Positions 9,002-17,816 of a stretch of DNA of 64,000 nucleotides are shown here, piece by piece. The notes beneath the pieces are model-generated. The model was given only the letters and a program-made list of their open reading frames with translations, did no database searches and was not told the DNA's origin. This DNA comes from Saprospiraceae bacterium (GTDB lineage: Bacteria > Bacteroidota > Bacteroidia > Chitinophagales > Saprospiraceae). How positions within the stretch are numbered: position 1 is the first letter of the stretch; each line of letters begins with the position of its first letter. Location: positions 114,561-178,560 of the forward strand of contig JAHDFB010000001.1 of NCBI GenBank assembly GCA_020628475.1, written 5' to 3'. The translations under genes were made by a program, and so were the position numbers.

Positions 9002-10387
9002 ATGAAATCTACCATATTTATTATATTATTTGCACTGGGATCTCTCTTTATCATATTCTCTAGTGCCACTTCCAAGTCAGATCAAAATGCTGATTTAACC
9101 ATCGTTTGTTCAGACTTTTCTATATCCTCGACTGTCCCCACGGATGCACTCATATTAAATCAATATTGCGCCAATGCTTTCGCTTGGGAAGCATTTTTAG
9201 CCTTGAATTGGCCCGCTAAAAAGAATGGAAGCGGTGGTTATGTAGATGGTGTTCCAGCGGATGTTCCATTTTCAGAAGTGGGAGAACCTGGGGATTTAAG
9301 TCCGACGGTTTGGGAAACCTATGCAGATGCGAATGCTGTATTTACTAATACTGCTCCACCAAAGTGGGAAGAAAATCAAATTGTCCCATTGGGACCGGGA
9401 GAAGATTGTTCCGAGTCTAAAATTATGCGCTTTTTTAATAAGCAAACATCTCCTCAGGAGGAGGACATTCAAGATTTATTTCAAGCTACTGGAGAGGAAT
9501 GGCTGATTGCTCAAAATTCTGGTTTGGTTTGGTATGAGGTTTTAGTAAATAAAAAAGAATTTGAATTTATTTATAACAAGAAGTTGTATGATCAAGACAG
9601 TCTTTGGGCATATGGTGAACGAGAAGGAGCCATTTGGTTACCGGAGGGAGCTATGGAATTAAAGGCATCTTGGTTGCAATTTTCGGATGAAGCCTATGAA
9701 AATAATGAGAATAATATTCAGGAGCGGTATAAAATCGTACGAGCTTGTGTGCCAAGATCTGTTGCTTTTGATGAAAAAGGCAATTTGATACTCGAAGATT
9801 ATCAACCGACCTATATTGGTTTGGTCGGATTGCATATAATTACGAAAACACCTACTGCACCTCAGTTGATTTGGGCTACTTTTGAACAGGTGGATAATGT
9901 ACCAACTGAAGGAACGGATGAAATGAGTAATAATTACACCTTCTACAATGCCTCCTGTTCTGAGAGGTGTGAAGTCAATACTCCTTTTCCTGTCGTAAAA
10001 GGTGAACCTGTCGATACTTCGATTCCTAATCAAACTACTCGGTTAAAAATGAATAGTATTGGGTCAGATGCCGTTGAAATGAATAAGGTAGCTAAAAAAC
10101 TTATCACGGAACAGAATCCCAACTCCGTTTGGCAACATTATCAATTAATAAATGCTCAGTGGCCGAATACGGCCTTGTCTGACGTGATGAATGGAACGGG
10201 TAATTCTTTAGAAAATGGAGGGGCATATCCAACGGTTCAAGTCATGGGCAATCCTGTATCTGAGACCTATATTCAGGAAATCAGTTGTATTGAGTGCCAT
10301 GATGGATCAACGATCAGTAGAGGTGGAAAAACTTTGACCACTGGATATAGTTTCGTTTTCTTGAAAGCTCAAAAACAAACCAATTAA
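9002..10387 (+). CDS. Secreted monoheme cytochrome-like protein
   Basis: A signal peptide (hydrophobic residues 4-22) precedes a 430-residue body. The only c-type heme motif is CIECH near the C-terminus (Cys429, Cys432, His433). Other conserved-looking blocks are the N-terminal CANAFAWEAFLALNWPA and, later, VWQHYQLINAQWP. I associate these, from memory only, with uncharacterised cytochrome-like proteins. The heme site sits in a short C-terminal segment, unlike a compact cytochrome c domain. It is paired with the preceding lipoprotein gene. A periplasmic redox role is inferred; substrate and partner are unknown. Confidence 0.7.
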   Translation: MKSTIFIILFALGSLFIIFSSATSKSDQNADLTIVCSDFSISSTVPTDALILNQYCANAFAWEAFLALNWPAKKNGSGGYVDGVPADVPFSEVGEPGDLSPTVWETYADANAVFTNTAPPKWEENQIVPLGPGEDCSESKIMRFFNKQTSPQEEDIQDLFQATGEEWLIAQNSGLVWYEVLVNKKEFEFIYNKKLYDQDSLWAYGEREGAIWLPEGAMELKASWLQFSDEAYENNENNIQERYKIVRACVPRSVAFDEKGNLILEDYQPTYIGLVGLHIITKTPTAPQLIWATFEQVDNVPTEGTDEMSNNYTFYNASCSERCEVNTPFPVVKGEPVDTSIPNQTTRLKMNSIGSDAVEMNKVAKKLITEQNPNSVWQHYQLINAQWPNTALSDVMNGTGNSLENGGAYPTVQVMGNPVSETYIQEISCIECHDGSTISRGGKTLTTGYSFVFLKAQKQTN

Positions 10388-10419
10388 GACATATATGTTC
10401 ATTTATTCTTAATGAATGT

Positions 10420-10469
10420 AAGGAATGATTTATAGCCAATCGTAGCGCTTATAAATCATTCCTTTTTTT
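10420..10469 (+). terminator. Rho-independent terminator after the lipoprotein/monoheme pair
   Basis: A perfect 15-base stem (10420-10434 with 10450-10464) encloses a 15-base loop and runs into seven T residues. It closes the unit that begins at the lipoprotein gene. Confidence 0.9.
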
Positions 10470-10661
10470 ATACTTGTTAATAGCAGAATCTAAACCCTTA
10501 AGAGCTTGTTAATTTCCTATTAAAACTCCTGAAAAAGGTTCCGATTTATTCAAATTAGAGTTTTTGAAACTCTGTAAAAGTCCGTATATGCTAGTTTTAC
10601 TTTTATTATGAAACACTACGATGTGTCCAGCATTGTAGTATTTATTAAAACAAATTAAATC

Positions 10662-11780
10662 ATGTTAAAAATGAAAGTAAAAAGAAATGTAATGAGTTTC
10701 AGTTTGGTCATGTTATTCGGATGCTTACTGATAAGTTGTACCAAACCAAGATATCATTCGAGCACATTAAAGGACGAATTGAATAATGCCACATTTGTGG
10801 AAATTATTGAAGAAAATCTTACAAAATTACCAGCAGGTGCTCAGGTTGCTATTGGAATCATTGATCAAGAAGATACCGAATTTATCGGCGTTATGAATGA
10901 TCAAGAAACCCTAAGAAGTATTGAAAATGAGGAACGTATTTTCGAAATTGGTTCTATTACGAAAATTTTCACGAGTATTTGTTTGTCTGATTTGGTTTTG
11001 TCCAATGAAGCGAGTCTAGAGGAAACCATCCAAGATCAATTCGATTTTTCCCTTCATGAAGGGCATGATATCACCCTGAAACAATTGGCAAATCATACTT
11101 CAGGTATGCCTAGGCTTCCTTCGAATTTAATTTCATGGAATGATTTTGATGATCAAGATCCTTATGCGTCTTATGACTTTGATAAATTTAAAGGCTATTT
11201 GGAAAACAAACTTAAACTTAAGTCGGAGAGTGGTACGGAATATTTATATTCCAATTTAGCTACTGGAATGCTTGGATATATATTAGCGCAAAAACGCAAT
11301 AGCACATATGAGGAATTACTGCAAGAAAGTGTTTTTAAACCTCTAAATATGGATCAATCCACCACTTTATTGGATAAAGTGGATATGGAGAAACTCGTTG
11401 AACCAAGAAATAAAAAAGGAAAAATTGTGTCGCATTGGAATTTTTCTGAAATTACAACAGGAGCCGGTTCGATTAAATCCTCCGTATATGATATGGAGAA
11501 GTTCATAAGAGCGCACTTTAAGGATGATGCCCTTTATGATTTACCGCAGGAGGAAACCTTTGTGAGTGAAGATGAATTTTCTATTGGTCTCGGCTGGTTT
11601 ATTACAGAAAGAGGTGATTTACGTATTCTTTCACATGACGGAGGAACGGGAGGATTTTCATCCATGTTGATGATTGATAAAAAAAGTGAGACCGCAGTTA
11701 TTGTATTATCCAATGTCCAAGATTTTGGAAAGTATACAACGGCATTATGTAATGAGCTCTTTCTAACTATTTCCGAATAA
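10662..11780 (+). CDS. Serine hydrolase of the class C beta-lactamase/DD-peptidase fold, lipoprotein
   Basis: The 372-residue protein has a lipobox cysteine at Cys26 (CLLISC). The catalytic signature of the family is complete: SITK with nucleophile Ser98 and Lys101, YSN at 196-198, and HDGGTGG at 325-331 in place of the KTG motif. These proteins include D-aminopeptidases, esterases and peptidoglycan-modifying enzymes, and the substrate cannot be read from the sequence. Translation may start at the ATG used here or three codons later; both leave the lipobox intact. The gene stands alone, after a terminator and a 190-base upstream gap. Confidence 0.85.
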   Translation: MLKMKVKRNVMSFSLVMLFGCLLISCTKPRYHSSTLKDELNNATFVEIIEENLTKLPAGAQVAIGIIDQEDTEFIGVMNDQETLRSIENEERIFEIGSITKIFTSICLSDLVLSNEASLEETIQDQFDFSLHEGHDITLKQLANHTSGMPRLPSNLISWNDFDDQDPYASYDFDKFKGYLENKLKLKSESGTEYLYSNLATGMLGYILAQKRNSTYEELLQESVFKPLNMDQSTTLLDKVDMEKLVEPRNKKGKIVSHWNFSEITTGAGSIKSSVYDMEKFIRAHFKDDALYDLPQEETFVSEDEFSIGLGWFITERGDLRILSHDGGTGGFSSMLMIDKKSETAVIVLSNVQDFGKYTTALCNELFLTISE

Positions 11781-11863
11781 TAATTCGTAGAATCTACATA
11801 TTGATCTAATAGAAAATACTTTGGCGATGCTTATGAAAAAGCAGTATTTTCTAATTTTAGAGC

Positions 11864-12823
11864 ATGAATGAAATTATTCAAATTTCGAGTCAATTTATTG
11901 ATTCGAACATAGATTATTCATCATTGATAGATGCCTTGAGGGAAGGATTTTCCAATAAGAATATCATTGTTCCTTTAAGGCATCATCATGATTTTCCCAA
12001 TCCAACAGTGAACCATGATTCCACACTGTTACTAATGCCTGCGTGGAATCCTGGAAAAACGGCAGGAGTAAAAATTGTAAGCGTTAGTCCGGATAATGCT
12101 CAATTTAAATTGCCTTCTATTCAAGGTAGTTATCTGTATTTAGATGCTACCACAGGCGTATTAAAAGCCATTTTAGATGGGAAATCTATGACGGCAAAAC
12201 GCACAGCTGCCGCCTCTGCACTGGCATCTTCATATTTATCAAAAATTGATTCCTCCTCATTATTAATGATTGGAACCGGAACGTTATCTATCCCTCTTAT
12301 ACGGGCTCATATGGCCGTCCGTCCTATCGAACAGGTTTACATCTGGGGGAGAAATAAGGAAAAAGCACTTCACGTCAAAGGTCAATTGAAAGATTTAAGC
12401 ATTCAAGTCGAGACCGTGGATCGAATCGAAGATGCAATCCGATCTGTTGATATTGTTTCTTGCGCAACCCTATCAAAGGAGCCATTAGTTTTTGGGCGCT
12501 TTTTGCAAAATGGACAACATGTAGATTTGGTAGGTGCATATAAAAAAGATATGCGGGAAGCGGACGATACTGCTATACAAAGAAGTTCCATTTATGTAGA
12601 CACTTATGAAGGAGGTCTGAAGGAAAGCGGTGATATTGTCATTCCTTTAAATCGTGGTATTATAAGCAAAGAATCTATTCAAGCAGATTTGTTCGATTTA
12701 TGTGCTGGTTTGAAAGAAGGTAGGAAATCTGCGGACGAGATCACTTTGTTTAAATCGGTAGGTCATGCCTTAGAGGATTTAATTGCTGCCGATTATTTTT
12801 ATAATAAATTTATCAATGAGTAA
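11864..12823 (+). CDS. Delta1-pyrroline-2-carboxylate reductase (ornithine cyclodeaminase/mu-crystallin family)
   Basis: The family fold is shown by LDATTGVLKAILDGKSMTAKRTAA, where Lys and Arg contact the substrate carboxylate, and by a Rossmann segment beginning MIGTGTLSIPL with NAD(P) preference set by WGRNKEKA. The length of 319 residues is normal. The family includes ornithine cyclodeaminases and imino-acid reductases. The downstream overlapping gene is a trans-3-hydroxyproline dehydratase, whose product is Delta1-pyrroline-2-carboxylate. The reductase reading, giving L-proline, is therefore preferred. The inference is mainly from context. Confidence 0.8.
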   Translation: MNEIIQISSQFIDSNIDYSSLIDALREGFSNKNIIVPLRHHHDFPNPTVNHDSTLLLMPAWNPGKTAGVKIVSVSPDNAQFKLPSIQGSYLYLDATTGVLKAILDGKSMTAKRTAAASALASSYLSKIDSSSLLMIGTGTLSIPLIRAHMAVRPIEQVYIWGRNKEKALHVKGQLKDLSIQVETVDRIEDAIRSVDIVSCATLSKEPLVFGRFLQNGQHVDLVGAYKKDMREADDTAIQRSSIYVDTYEGGLKESGDIVIPLNRGIISKESIQADLFDLCAGLKEGRKSADEITLFKSVGHALEDLIAADYFYNKFINE

Positions 12824-13883
12824 CACTTTTCAAAATATAAGCTCCCTTTCCAAATTTACTCCTCCAAATGATTTCTTGCAAATCAAAACAATTGATATGC
12901 ATACGGGAGGAGAGCCTCTTCGTGTGATTTTGGATGGTTTTCCAACATTAAAAGGTAATTCTGTACTAGAATATCGGAGATATTGTCAGGAAAATTATGA
13001 TCATCTGCGAACTTCTTTAATGTTTGAGCCAAGAGGTCATGCGGATATGTATGGCTGTATTTTAGTCCCACCTAATGATGACGAAGCTGATTTTGGAATT
13101 CTATTCTTGCACAATGAAGGGTATTCTACCATGTGCGGTCATGCTATCATTGCCATTTCAACCTTAGCTGTTCAAATGCAATGGTTGGATGTACAAGAAG
13201 GCGAAAATATCTTGAAAATTGATGCTCCTTGCGGAAGGATTACTTCCTATGTCTATGTCCTAGAAAATCAAGTGCAGCATGTGCGATTTCATTGTGTTCC
13301 AAGTTTCGTAGTCGCCTTGGATTTAGAGGTGCAAGTAGAGGGTGTTGGAAAAGTAGTGTACGATTTGGCCTACGGAGGTGCCTTTTATGCCTATGTTGAC
13401 ATGCACAAAAATCAATTTGATTTTGATTTAAGTCCAAATTCGTACCAGGCATTAATTGCAACAGGAATGGATATCAAGCGAGCCGTTATGCGTTCGGATG
13501 AAAAAGTCGTACATCCTTTTGAAATGGATCTTAGCTTTTTGTACGGAACCATTTTTATTGATAATACTTCTCAGCCAAGTGGAGCGGACAGTCGTAACGT
13601 TTGTGTTTTTGCGGAGGGAGAAGTCGATCGATGCCCAACGGGTTCTGGCGTATCTGGTCGAATGGCTATTCATCATGCAAGAAAGGAGATGGTCATTGGA
13701 ACCGAGAAGAAAATCGAAAGTATAACCGGATCTATGTTTTCGGGGACGATCGTTGAAGAACTGGAATATGGCCCCTATAAGGCCGTTATTCCACAGGTAG
13801 AAGGGCAAGCTTATATTACTGGTGTTCAACATTTTTTAATGGACCCAAGAGACCCCATGAAAGATGGATTTATATTGAGATAG
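12816..13883 (+). CDS. Trans-3-hydroxy-L-proline dehydratase (proline racemase superfamily)
   Basis: The 355-residue protein belongs to the proline racemase superfamily. The first catalytic cysteine is present (Cys107 in STMCGHA). At the second catalytic position the sequence is DRCPTGSG, with Thr275 where racemases and epimerases have cysteine. The Cys/Thr pair is the diagnostic of trans-3-hydroxy-L-proline dehydratase, which yields Delta1-pyrroline-2-carboxylate. The ATG at 12816 overlaps the end of the reductase gene by eight bases and begins MSNTF. An in-frame TTG further upstream would make an unlikely extension inside the preceding gene. Confidence 0.86.
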   Translation: MSNTFQNISSLSKFTPPNDFLQIKTIDMHTGGEPLRVILDGFPTLKGNSVLEYRRYCQENYDHLRTSLMFEPRGHADMYGCILVPPNDDEADFGILFLHNEGYSTMCGHAIIAISTLAVQMQWLDVQEGENILKIDAPCGRITSYVYVLENQVQHVRFHCVPSFVVALDLEVQVEGVGKVVYDLAYGGAFYAYVDMHKNQFDFDLSPNSYQALIATGMDIKRAVMRSDEKVVHPFEMDLSFLYGTIFIDNTSQPSGADSRNVCVFAEGEVDRCPTGSGVSGRMAIHHARKEMVIGTEKKIESITGSMFSGTIVEELEYGPYKAVIPQVEGQAYITGVQHFLMDPRDPMKDGFILR

Positions 13884-13904
13884 AAGAAGGGGGAGGATTA
13901 TTTA

Positions 13905-14033
13905 TAGAAAAAAAGAAAGAGCTCTGAATGAACATTCAGAGCTCTCTGTAATTATGACAAACAAATTAAATTTCGTATTTATAAAATAATCAAGTTCTAG
14001 ATTACTTACTTTCGTTCTATTTCCGTGATTATG
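13905..14033 (-). ncRNA. Candidate small RNA on the minus strand with its own promoter and terminator
   Basis: This 391-base gap between two plus-strand genes holds no ORF of note. On the minus strand a promoter-like array is present: TTG, a 19-base spacer and TAATTTG (one base short of TAnnTTTG) around 14068-14040. About 100 bases downstream lies a GC-rich hairpin (13918-13930 with 13933-13945). It is followed on the minus strand by TTTCTTTTTTTC, a good intrinsic terminator. No start codon of use lies between. On the plus strand the hairpin has no T-run, so it does not terminate the upstream gene. The transcript is predicted only. Confidence 0.4.
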
Positions 14034-14242
14034 ACGCCAAATTAGTAAAATTTTAGATAAAAACAATTGTTGAATCCAATCAAAGTCTTTAAGTTATTGT
14101 CTAAACGACATAAACGGCTTGATAATAAGGAGTTTAGCTACTATTGCGAAATTTGTAAATTATTGGAATTTGTTGCTTTGAATCGTAGTTAGAACTCAAA
14201 TATCAAATTTACAGATATACTGTGATATGTGTTCAATTTATC

Positions 14243-14250
14243 TACCTTTG
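14243..14250 (+). promoter_or_regulatory. Promoter -7 element for argS
   Basis: TACCTTTG matches the Bacteroidota -7 consensus TAnnTTTG and would start transcription about 17 bases before the argS ATG. No clear -33 TTG is visible. Confidence 0.6.
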
Positions 14251-14274
14251 TCTGTTCAAATTAGCTTTTAATAA

Positions 14275-16116
14275 ATGGAATTTTTGAGTAAAATTGGAGC
14301 AGTTGTACAACGAATTCTCAAGGAAGAATTTCAACTGGAGGTGGATTCTAAATCTTTATTATTTAATGAGACAAGAAAAGAGTTTGACGGTGATTATACC
14401 TTAGTATTGTTTCCATTTTTGAAAACGACCAGGAAAAACCCACAAGAACTTGGGAAACTGATCGGAGATACTGTTGTACAAGAAATTGAATTTGTTCAAT
14501 CTTACAATATCATTAAAGGTTTTCTAAACTTTGAATTTCACGTTTCTTTTTGGCTTGACATTTTGAAACAATTGGATGATAATGGTTCATTTAGCCTGCC
14601 TAACAACGGTAATAAGGTTTTGGTGGAGTTCTCGTCCCCGAATACGAATAAACCGCTTCATCTAGGACATGTTCGTAATATTCTTCTTGGATGGGCTTGT
14701 TCTAATATATTATCCGCTGCGGGATATGAGGTGGTTAAAACACAGATTATCAATGATCGAGGAATTGCCATTTGCAAAAGTATGTTGGCTTGGCAGAAAT
14801 TTGGTGCGGGAGCAACACCCCAATCTGAAGCCATGAAAGCGGACCATTTTGTGGGGCATTACTATGTATTATTTGAAAAGAAATTTAAAGAAGAATATTC
14901 GAATTGGCAATCATCGGAAGAAGGGGGGACGGTTTATCAGAATTTGAGAAAAGAGGATCAATCTGAAGAGGCCTTTTTTAAGTCTTATAAAAACAAGTAT
15001 TTTAATGATTATTCGGCCCTCGGAGCTGAAGCCAAATCCATGCTTCTAAAATGGGAGCAAAACGATGTAGATGTTCGTGCACTGTGGAGCAAAATGAATA
15101 ACTGGGTTTATCAAGGATTCGAAGAAACCTATAAAAATTTAGGAGTTACTTTTGATTCCATATACTATGAAAGCGATACCTATACATTGGGTAAAGATAT
15201 TATTCAAGAAGGGCTTTCGAATGGTGTTTTTTATAAAAAAGAGGACGGAAGTGTTTGGATCGATTTAGAGGATGTTGGAATGGATCATAAATTGGTCCTG
15301 AGAAGCGATGGTACTTCGGTGTATATGACACAAGACATCGGTACGGCTAGAAAAAGATATGAAGATACACAAGCCAATGGCATGGTATATACAGTTGCGG
15401 ATGAACAAGACTATCATTTTAAAGCGCTCTTCGAGACATTGAAAAAGTTAGAAGAACCTTATTGTGAAGGTTTGCATCATTTGTCCTATGGTATGGTTGA
15501 TTTGCCGACAGGTAAAATGAAATCCCGAGAAGGTACAGTTGTAGATGCAGATGACCTTTTAAAGGAAGTAATTCAAGAAGCTAAAAACAATGCTGTAGAA
15601 CGAGGGGAGATTGAATCTATTTCGGAAGATGAGCGTCAAAAGATCTATCAGTTAATTGGAAAAGCTGCACTAAACTTTTTTATTCTGAAGGTGAATCCTA
15701 AAAAAAGAATGGTATTTAATCCAGCAGAATCTGTTGACATGCAAGGTACTACGGGACCATATGTACAGAATGCTTATGTGCGTATACAATCGATTAAAAG
15801 AAAGGCCGGTGAGATGGACTTGTCGAAACGTATGGAATATTCAGATCCAGAACCTATCGAATTGGATATTATTAAAAAACTTAATGGATTTTTGTCAACT
15901 CTTCAAATAGCCGCAGATCAATATGATCCTTCCATAATGGCATCGTATTGCTATGAATTGGCGAAATTGTATCATAAATTTTACAGTGATATCCGTATTT
16001 TAGGAGCAACGGAAGAATCTGCTAAAGCATTTAGAATTGCCTTGGGGAATTCGGTAGCGAGAACATTGCAAGAGGGATTTCGGTTAATTGGTATTGAGAT
16101 GCCGAATAGAATGTAG
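14275..16116 (+). CDS. argS: Arginyl-tRNA synthetase
   Basis: This class I synthetase charges tRNA-Arg. The 613-residue protein has the N-terminal Add-1 domain. The HIGH motif appears as HLGH in SSPNTNKPLHLGHVRN. The KMSK region is replaced by GKMKSREGTVVDADDLL, as in many ArgS proteins. A C-terminal DALR anticodon domain with QNAYVRIQSI follows. glnS follows 30 bases downstream, so the two synthetases are probably co-transcribed from the promoter just upstream. Confidence 0.97.
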   Translation: MEFLSKIGAVVQRILKEEFQLEVDSKSLLFNETRKEFDGDYTLVLFPFLKTTRKNPQELGKLIGDTVVQEIEFVQSYNIIKGFLNFEFHVSFWLDILKQLDDNGSFSLPNNGNKVLVEFSSPNTNKPLHLGHVRNILLGWACSNILSAAGYEVVKTQIINDRGIAICKSMLAWQKFGAGATPQSEAMKADHFVGHYYVLFEKKFKEEYSNWQSSEEGGTVYQNLRKEDQSEEAFFKSYKNKYFNDYSALGAEAKSMLLKWEQNDVDVRALWSKMNNWVYQGFEETYKNLGVTFDSIYYESDTYTLGKDIIQEGLSNGVFYKKEDGSVWIDLEDVGMDHKLVLRSDGTSVYMTQDIGTARKRYEDTQANGMVYTVADEQDYHFKALFETLKKLEEPYCEGLHHLSYGMVDLPTGKMKSREGTVVDADDLLKEVIQEAKNNAVERGEIESISEDERQKIYQLIGKAALNFFILKVNPKKRMVFNPAESVDMQGTTGPYVQNAYVRIQSIKRKAGEMDLSKRMEYSDPEPIELDIIKKLNGFLSTLQIAADQYDPSIMASYCYELAKLYHKFYSDIRILGATEESAKAFRIALGNSVARTLQEGFRLIGIEMPNRM

Positions 16117-16146
16117 ATTAATTTTTTTGAAGAAATCAAATCAAAA

Positions 16147-17811
16147 ATGAGCGAAGAAAGAGAATCTTTGAATTTCATAGAACAAATCATAGAGGATGAT
16201 TTAAAGTCTGGAAAACACGTGGAAATCCATACACGGTTTCCTCCTGAACCAAATGGTTACCTGCATATAGGCCATACAAAAGCTATTTGGATCAATTTTA
16301 ACATTGCTCAAAAATACGGTGGAAAAACAAATCTAAGATTTGATGATACCAACCCAACGACGGAAAAATCCATTTATGTGGAAAATATTCAGAAAGATAT
16401 TAAGTGGTTGGGATATGATTGGGAAGATCGAATGTATTATACTTCGAATTACTTCGAACAGCTATATAATTTTGCAGAGCAGCTTATTATAAAAGGCTAC
16501 GCCTATGTAGACGATCAGTCTTCGGAGTTGATTGCAGAACAAAAAGGAACGCCCACCCAAAAAGGGACCGATAGTCCATTCCGAAATCGATCTGTGGAAG
16601 AAAATTTGGATCTTTTTAGACGGATGAAAGCGGGGGAGTTTAAAGATGGAGAAAAGGTATTGCGGGCTAAAATTGATATGGGGCATACGAATATGCTGAT
16701 GCGAGATCCATTAATTTATCGTATAAAGCATCAAACACATCATAATACAGGAGATGAGTGGTGTATTTACCCGATGTATGATTTTGCGCATGGTCAATCT
16801 GATTCTATTGAAAATATTACACATTCCCTTTGTTCATTAGAGTTTATTCACCACAGACCTTTATATAATTGGTTTATTGAGAAATTAGGAATTTATCCCT
16901 CGAGACAAATTGAATTTGCCAGGATGAATGTTTCTTATATGATTACCAGTAAGAGGAAATTAAAAAAACTAGTAGATAATGGAATCGTTACCGGTTGGGA
17001 TGATCCAAGAATGCCAACAGTAGCTGGAATGCGAAGACGCGGTTATCCAGCATCTGCACTTAGGCTATTTTGTGAGAAAACAGGTGCTGCCAAAAGAAAT
17101 AATTTGCAAGAAATTGCTTTGCTAGAGTCTTGTGTGAAGGAAGAACTTAATAAAACGGCTCATCGTGTCATGGTGGTTAATGATCCTCTAAAACTTACGA
17201 TCAGTAATTATCCAGAAAACGAATCGGAGGAATTAACGGCCATCAATAATCCAGAGAATCTGGAAGATGGAACGCGATCTATACCTTTCTCTAAGCATTT
17301 GCTCATTGAAAGGGCCGACTTAATGGAAGATGCACCGAAAAAGTATTTTAGATTATCGCAAGGAAGAAATGTACGCCTAAAAAATGCTTATATCATTCAT
17401 TGTGATGATGTTGTAAAAAATGAAGCTGGAGAGGTGATTGAAGTTTTATGTTCATACTATCCAAACAGTAAAAGTGGAGAAGATGAAAGTGGAATAAAGG
17501 CAAAGGGTACATTACACTGGGTTTCTGAAGATCATGCTATACCTTGTACGGTTCGAGAATATGATCGATTATTCAAGGTAGAAGCACCTGGTGTTACTCC
17601 GGACGTTGATTTCTTGGATGAAGTTAATGAAGCTTCTTTAAAGGTAAATGAAAATGCCTTTATGGAACCGGCATTGAAGTCATATCATCCTGGGGATACG
17701 GTGCAGTTTATGCGGATCGGATATTTTTCTGTTGATGAAGATTCTTCTTCAGACAGACTTATTTTCAATCGTACGGTAACACTGCGTGATAGTTGGAAAA
17801 ATAAAAAATAA
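16147..17811 (+). CDS. glnS: Glutaminyl-tRNA synthetase
   Basis: This class Ib synthetase charges tRNA-Gln directly. The HIGH motif lies in RFPPEPNGYLHIGHTKA. The KMSKS equivalent is MITSKRKL, and GIVTGWDDPRMPT is the GlnRS-specific stretch that separates it from GluRS. The C-terminal beta-barrel anticodon domains are full length (554 residues). It sits between argS and the metalloprotease gene, which starts only five bases after its stop. Confidence 0.96.
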   Translation: MSEERESLNFIEQIIEDDLKSGKHVEIHTRFPPEPNGYLHIGHTKAIWINFNIAQKYGGKTNLRFDDTNPTTEKSIYVENIQKDIKWLGYDWEDRMYYTSNYFEQLYNFAEQLIIKGYAYVDDQSSELIAEQKGTPTQKGTDSPFRNRSVEENLDLFRRMKAGEFKDGEKVLRAKIDMGHTNMLMRDPLIYRIKHQTHHNTGDEWCIYPMYDFAHGQSDSIENITHSLCSLEFIHHRPLYNWFIEKLGIYPSRQIEFARMNVSYMITSKRKLKKLVDNGIVTGWDDPRMPTVAGMRRRGYPASALRLFCEKTGAAKRNNLQEIALLESCVKEELNKTAHRVMVVNDPLKLTISNYPENESEELTAINNPENLEDGTRSIPFSKHLLIERADLMEDAPKKYFRLSQGRNVRLKNAYIIHCDDVVKNEAGEVIEVLCSYYPNSKSGEDESGIKAKGTLHWVSEDHAIPCTVREYDRLFKVEAPGVTPDVDFLDEVNEASLKVNENAFMEPALKSYHPGDTVQFMRIGYFSVDEDSSSDRLIFNRTVTLRDSWKNKK

Positions 17812-17816
17812 TAGTC

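Noticed and set aside
9659..10033. Minus-strand ORF within the monoheme gene
   Set aside because: It has no signal, promoter or family pattern; the plus-strand frame is clearly coding.
13452..13832. Minus-strand ORF within the hydroxyproline dehydratase gene
   Set aside because: The plus-strand gene has full catalytic motifs; the antisense frame shows none.
13918..13945. Hairpin as terminator of the hydroxyproline dehydratase gene
   Set aside because: No T-run follows on the plus strand; the T-run is on the minus side, so it is assigned to a minus-strand transcript.
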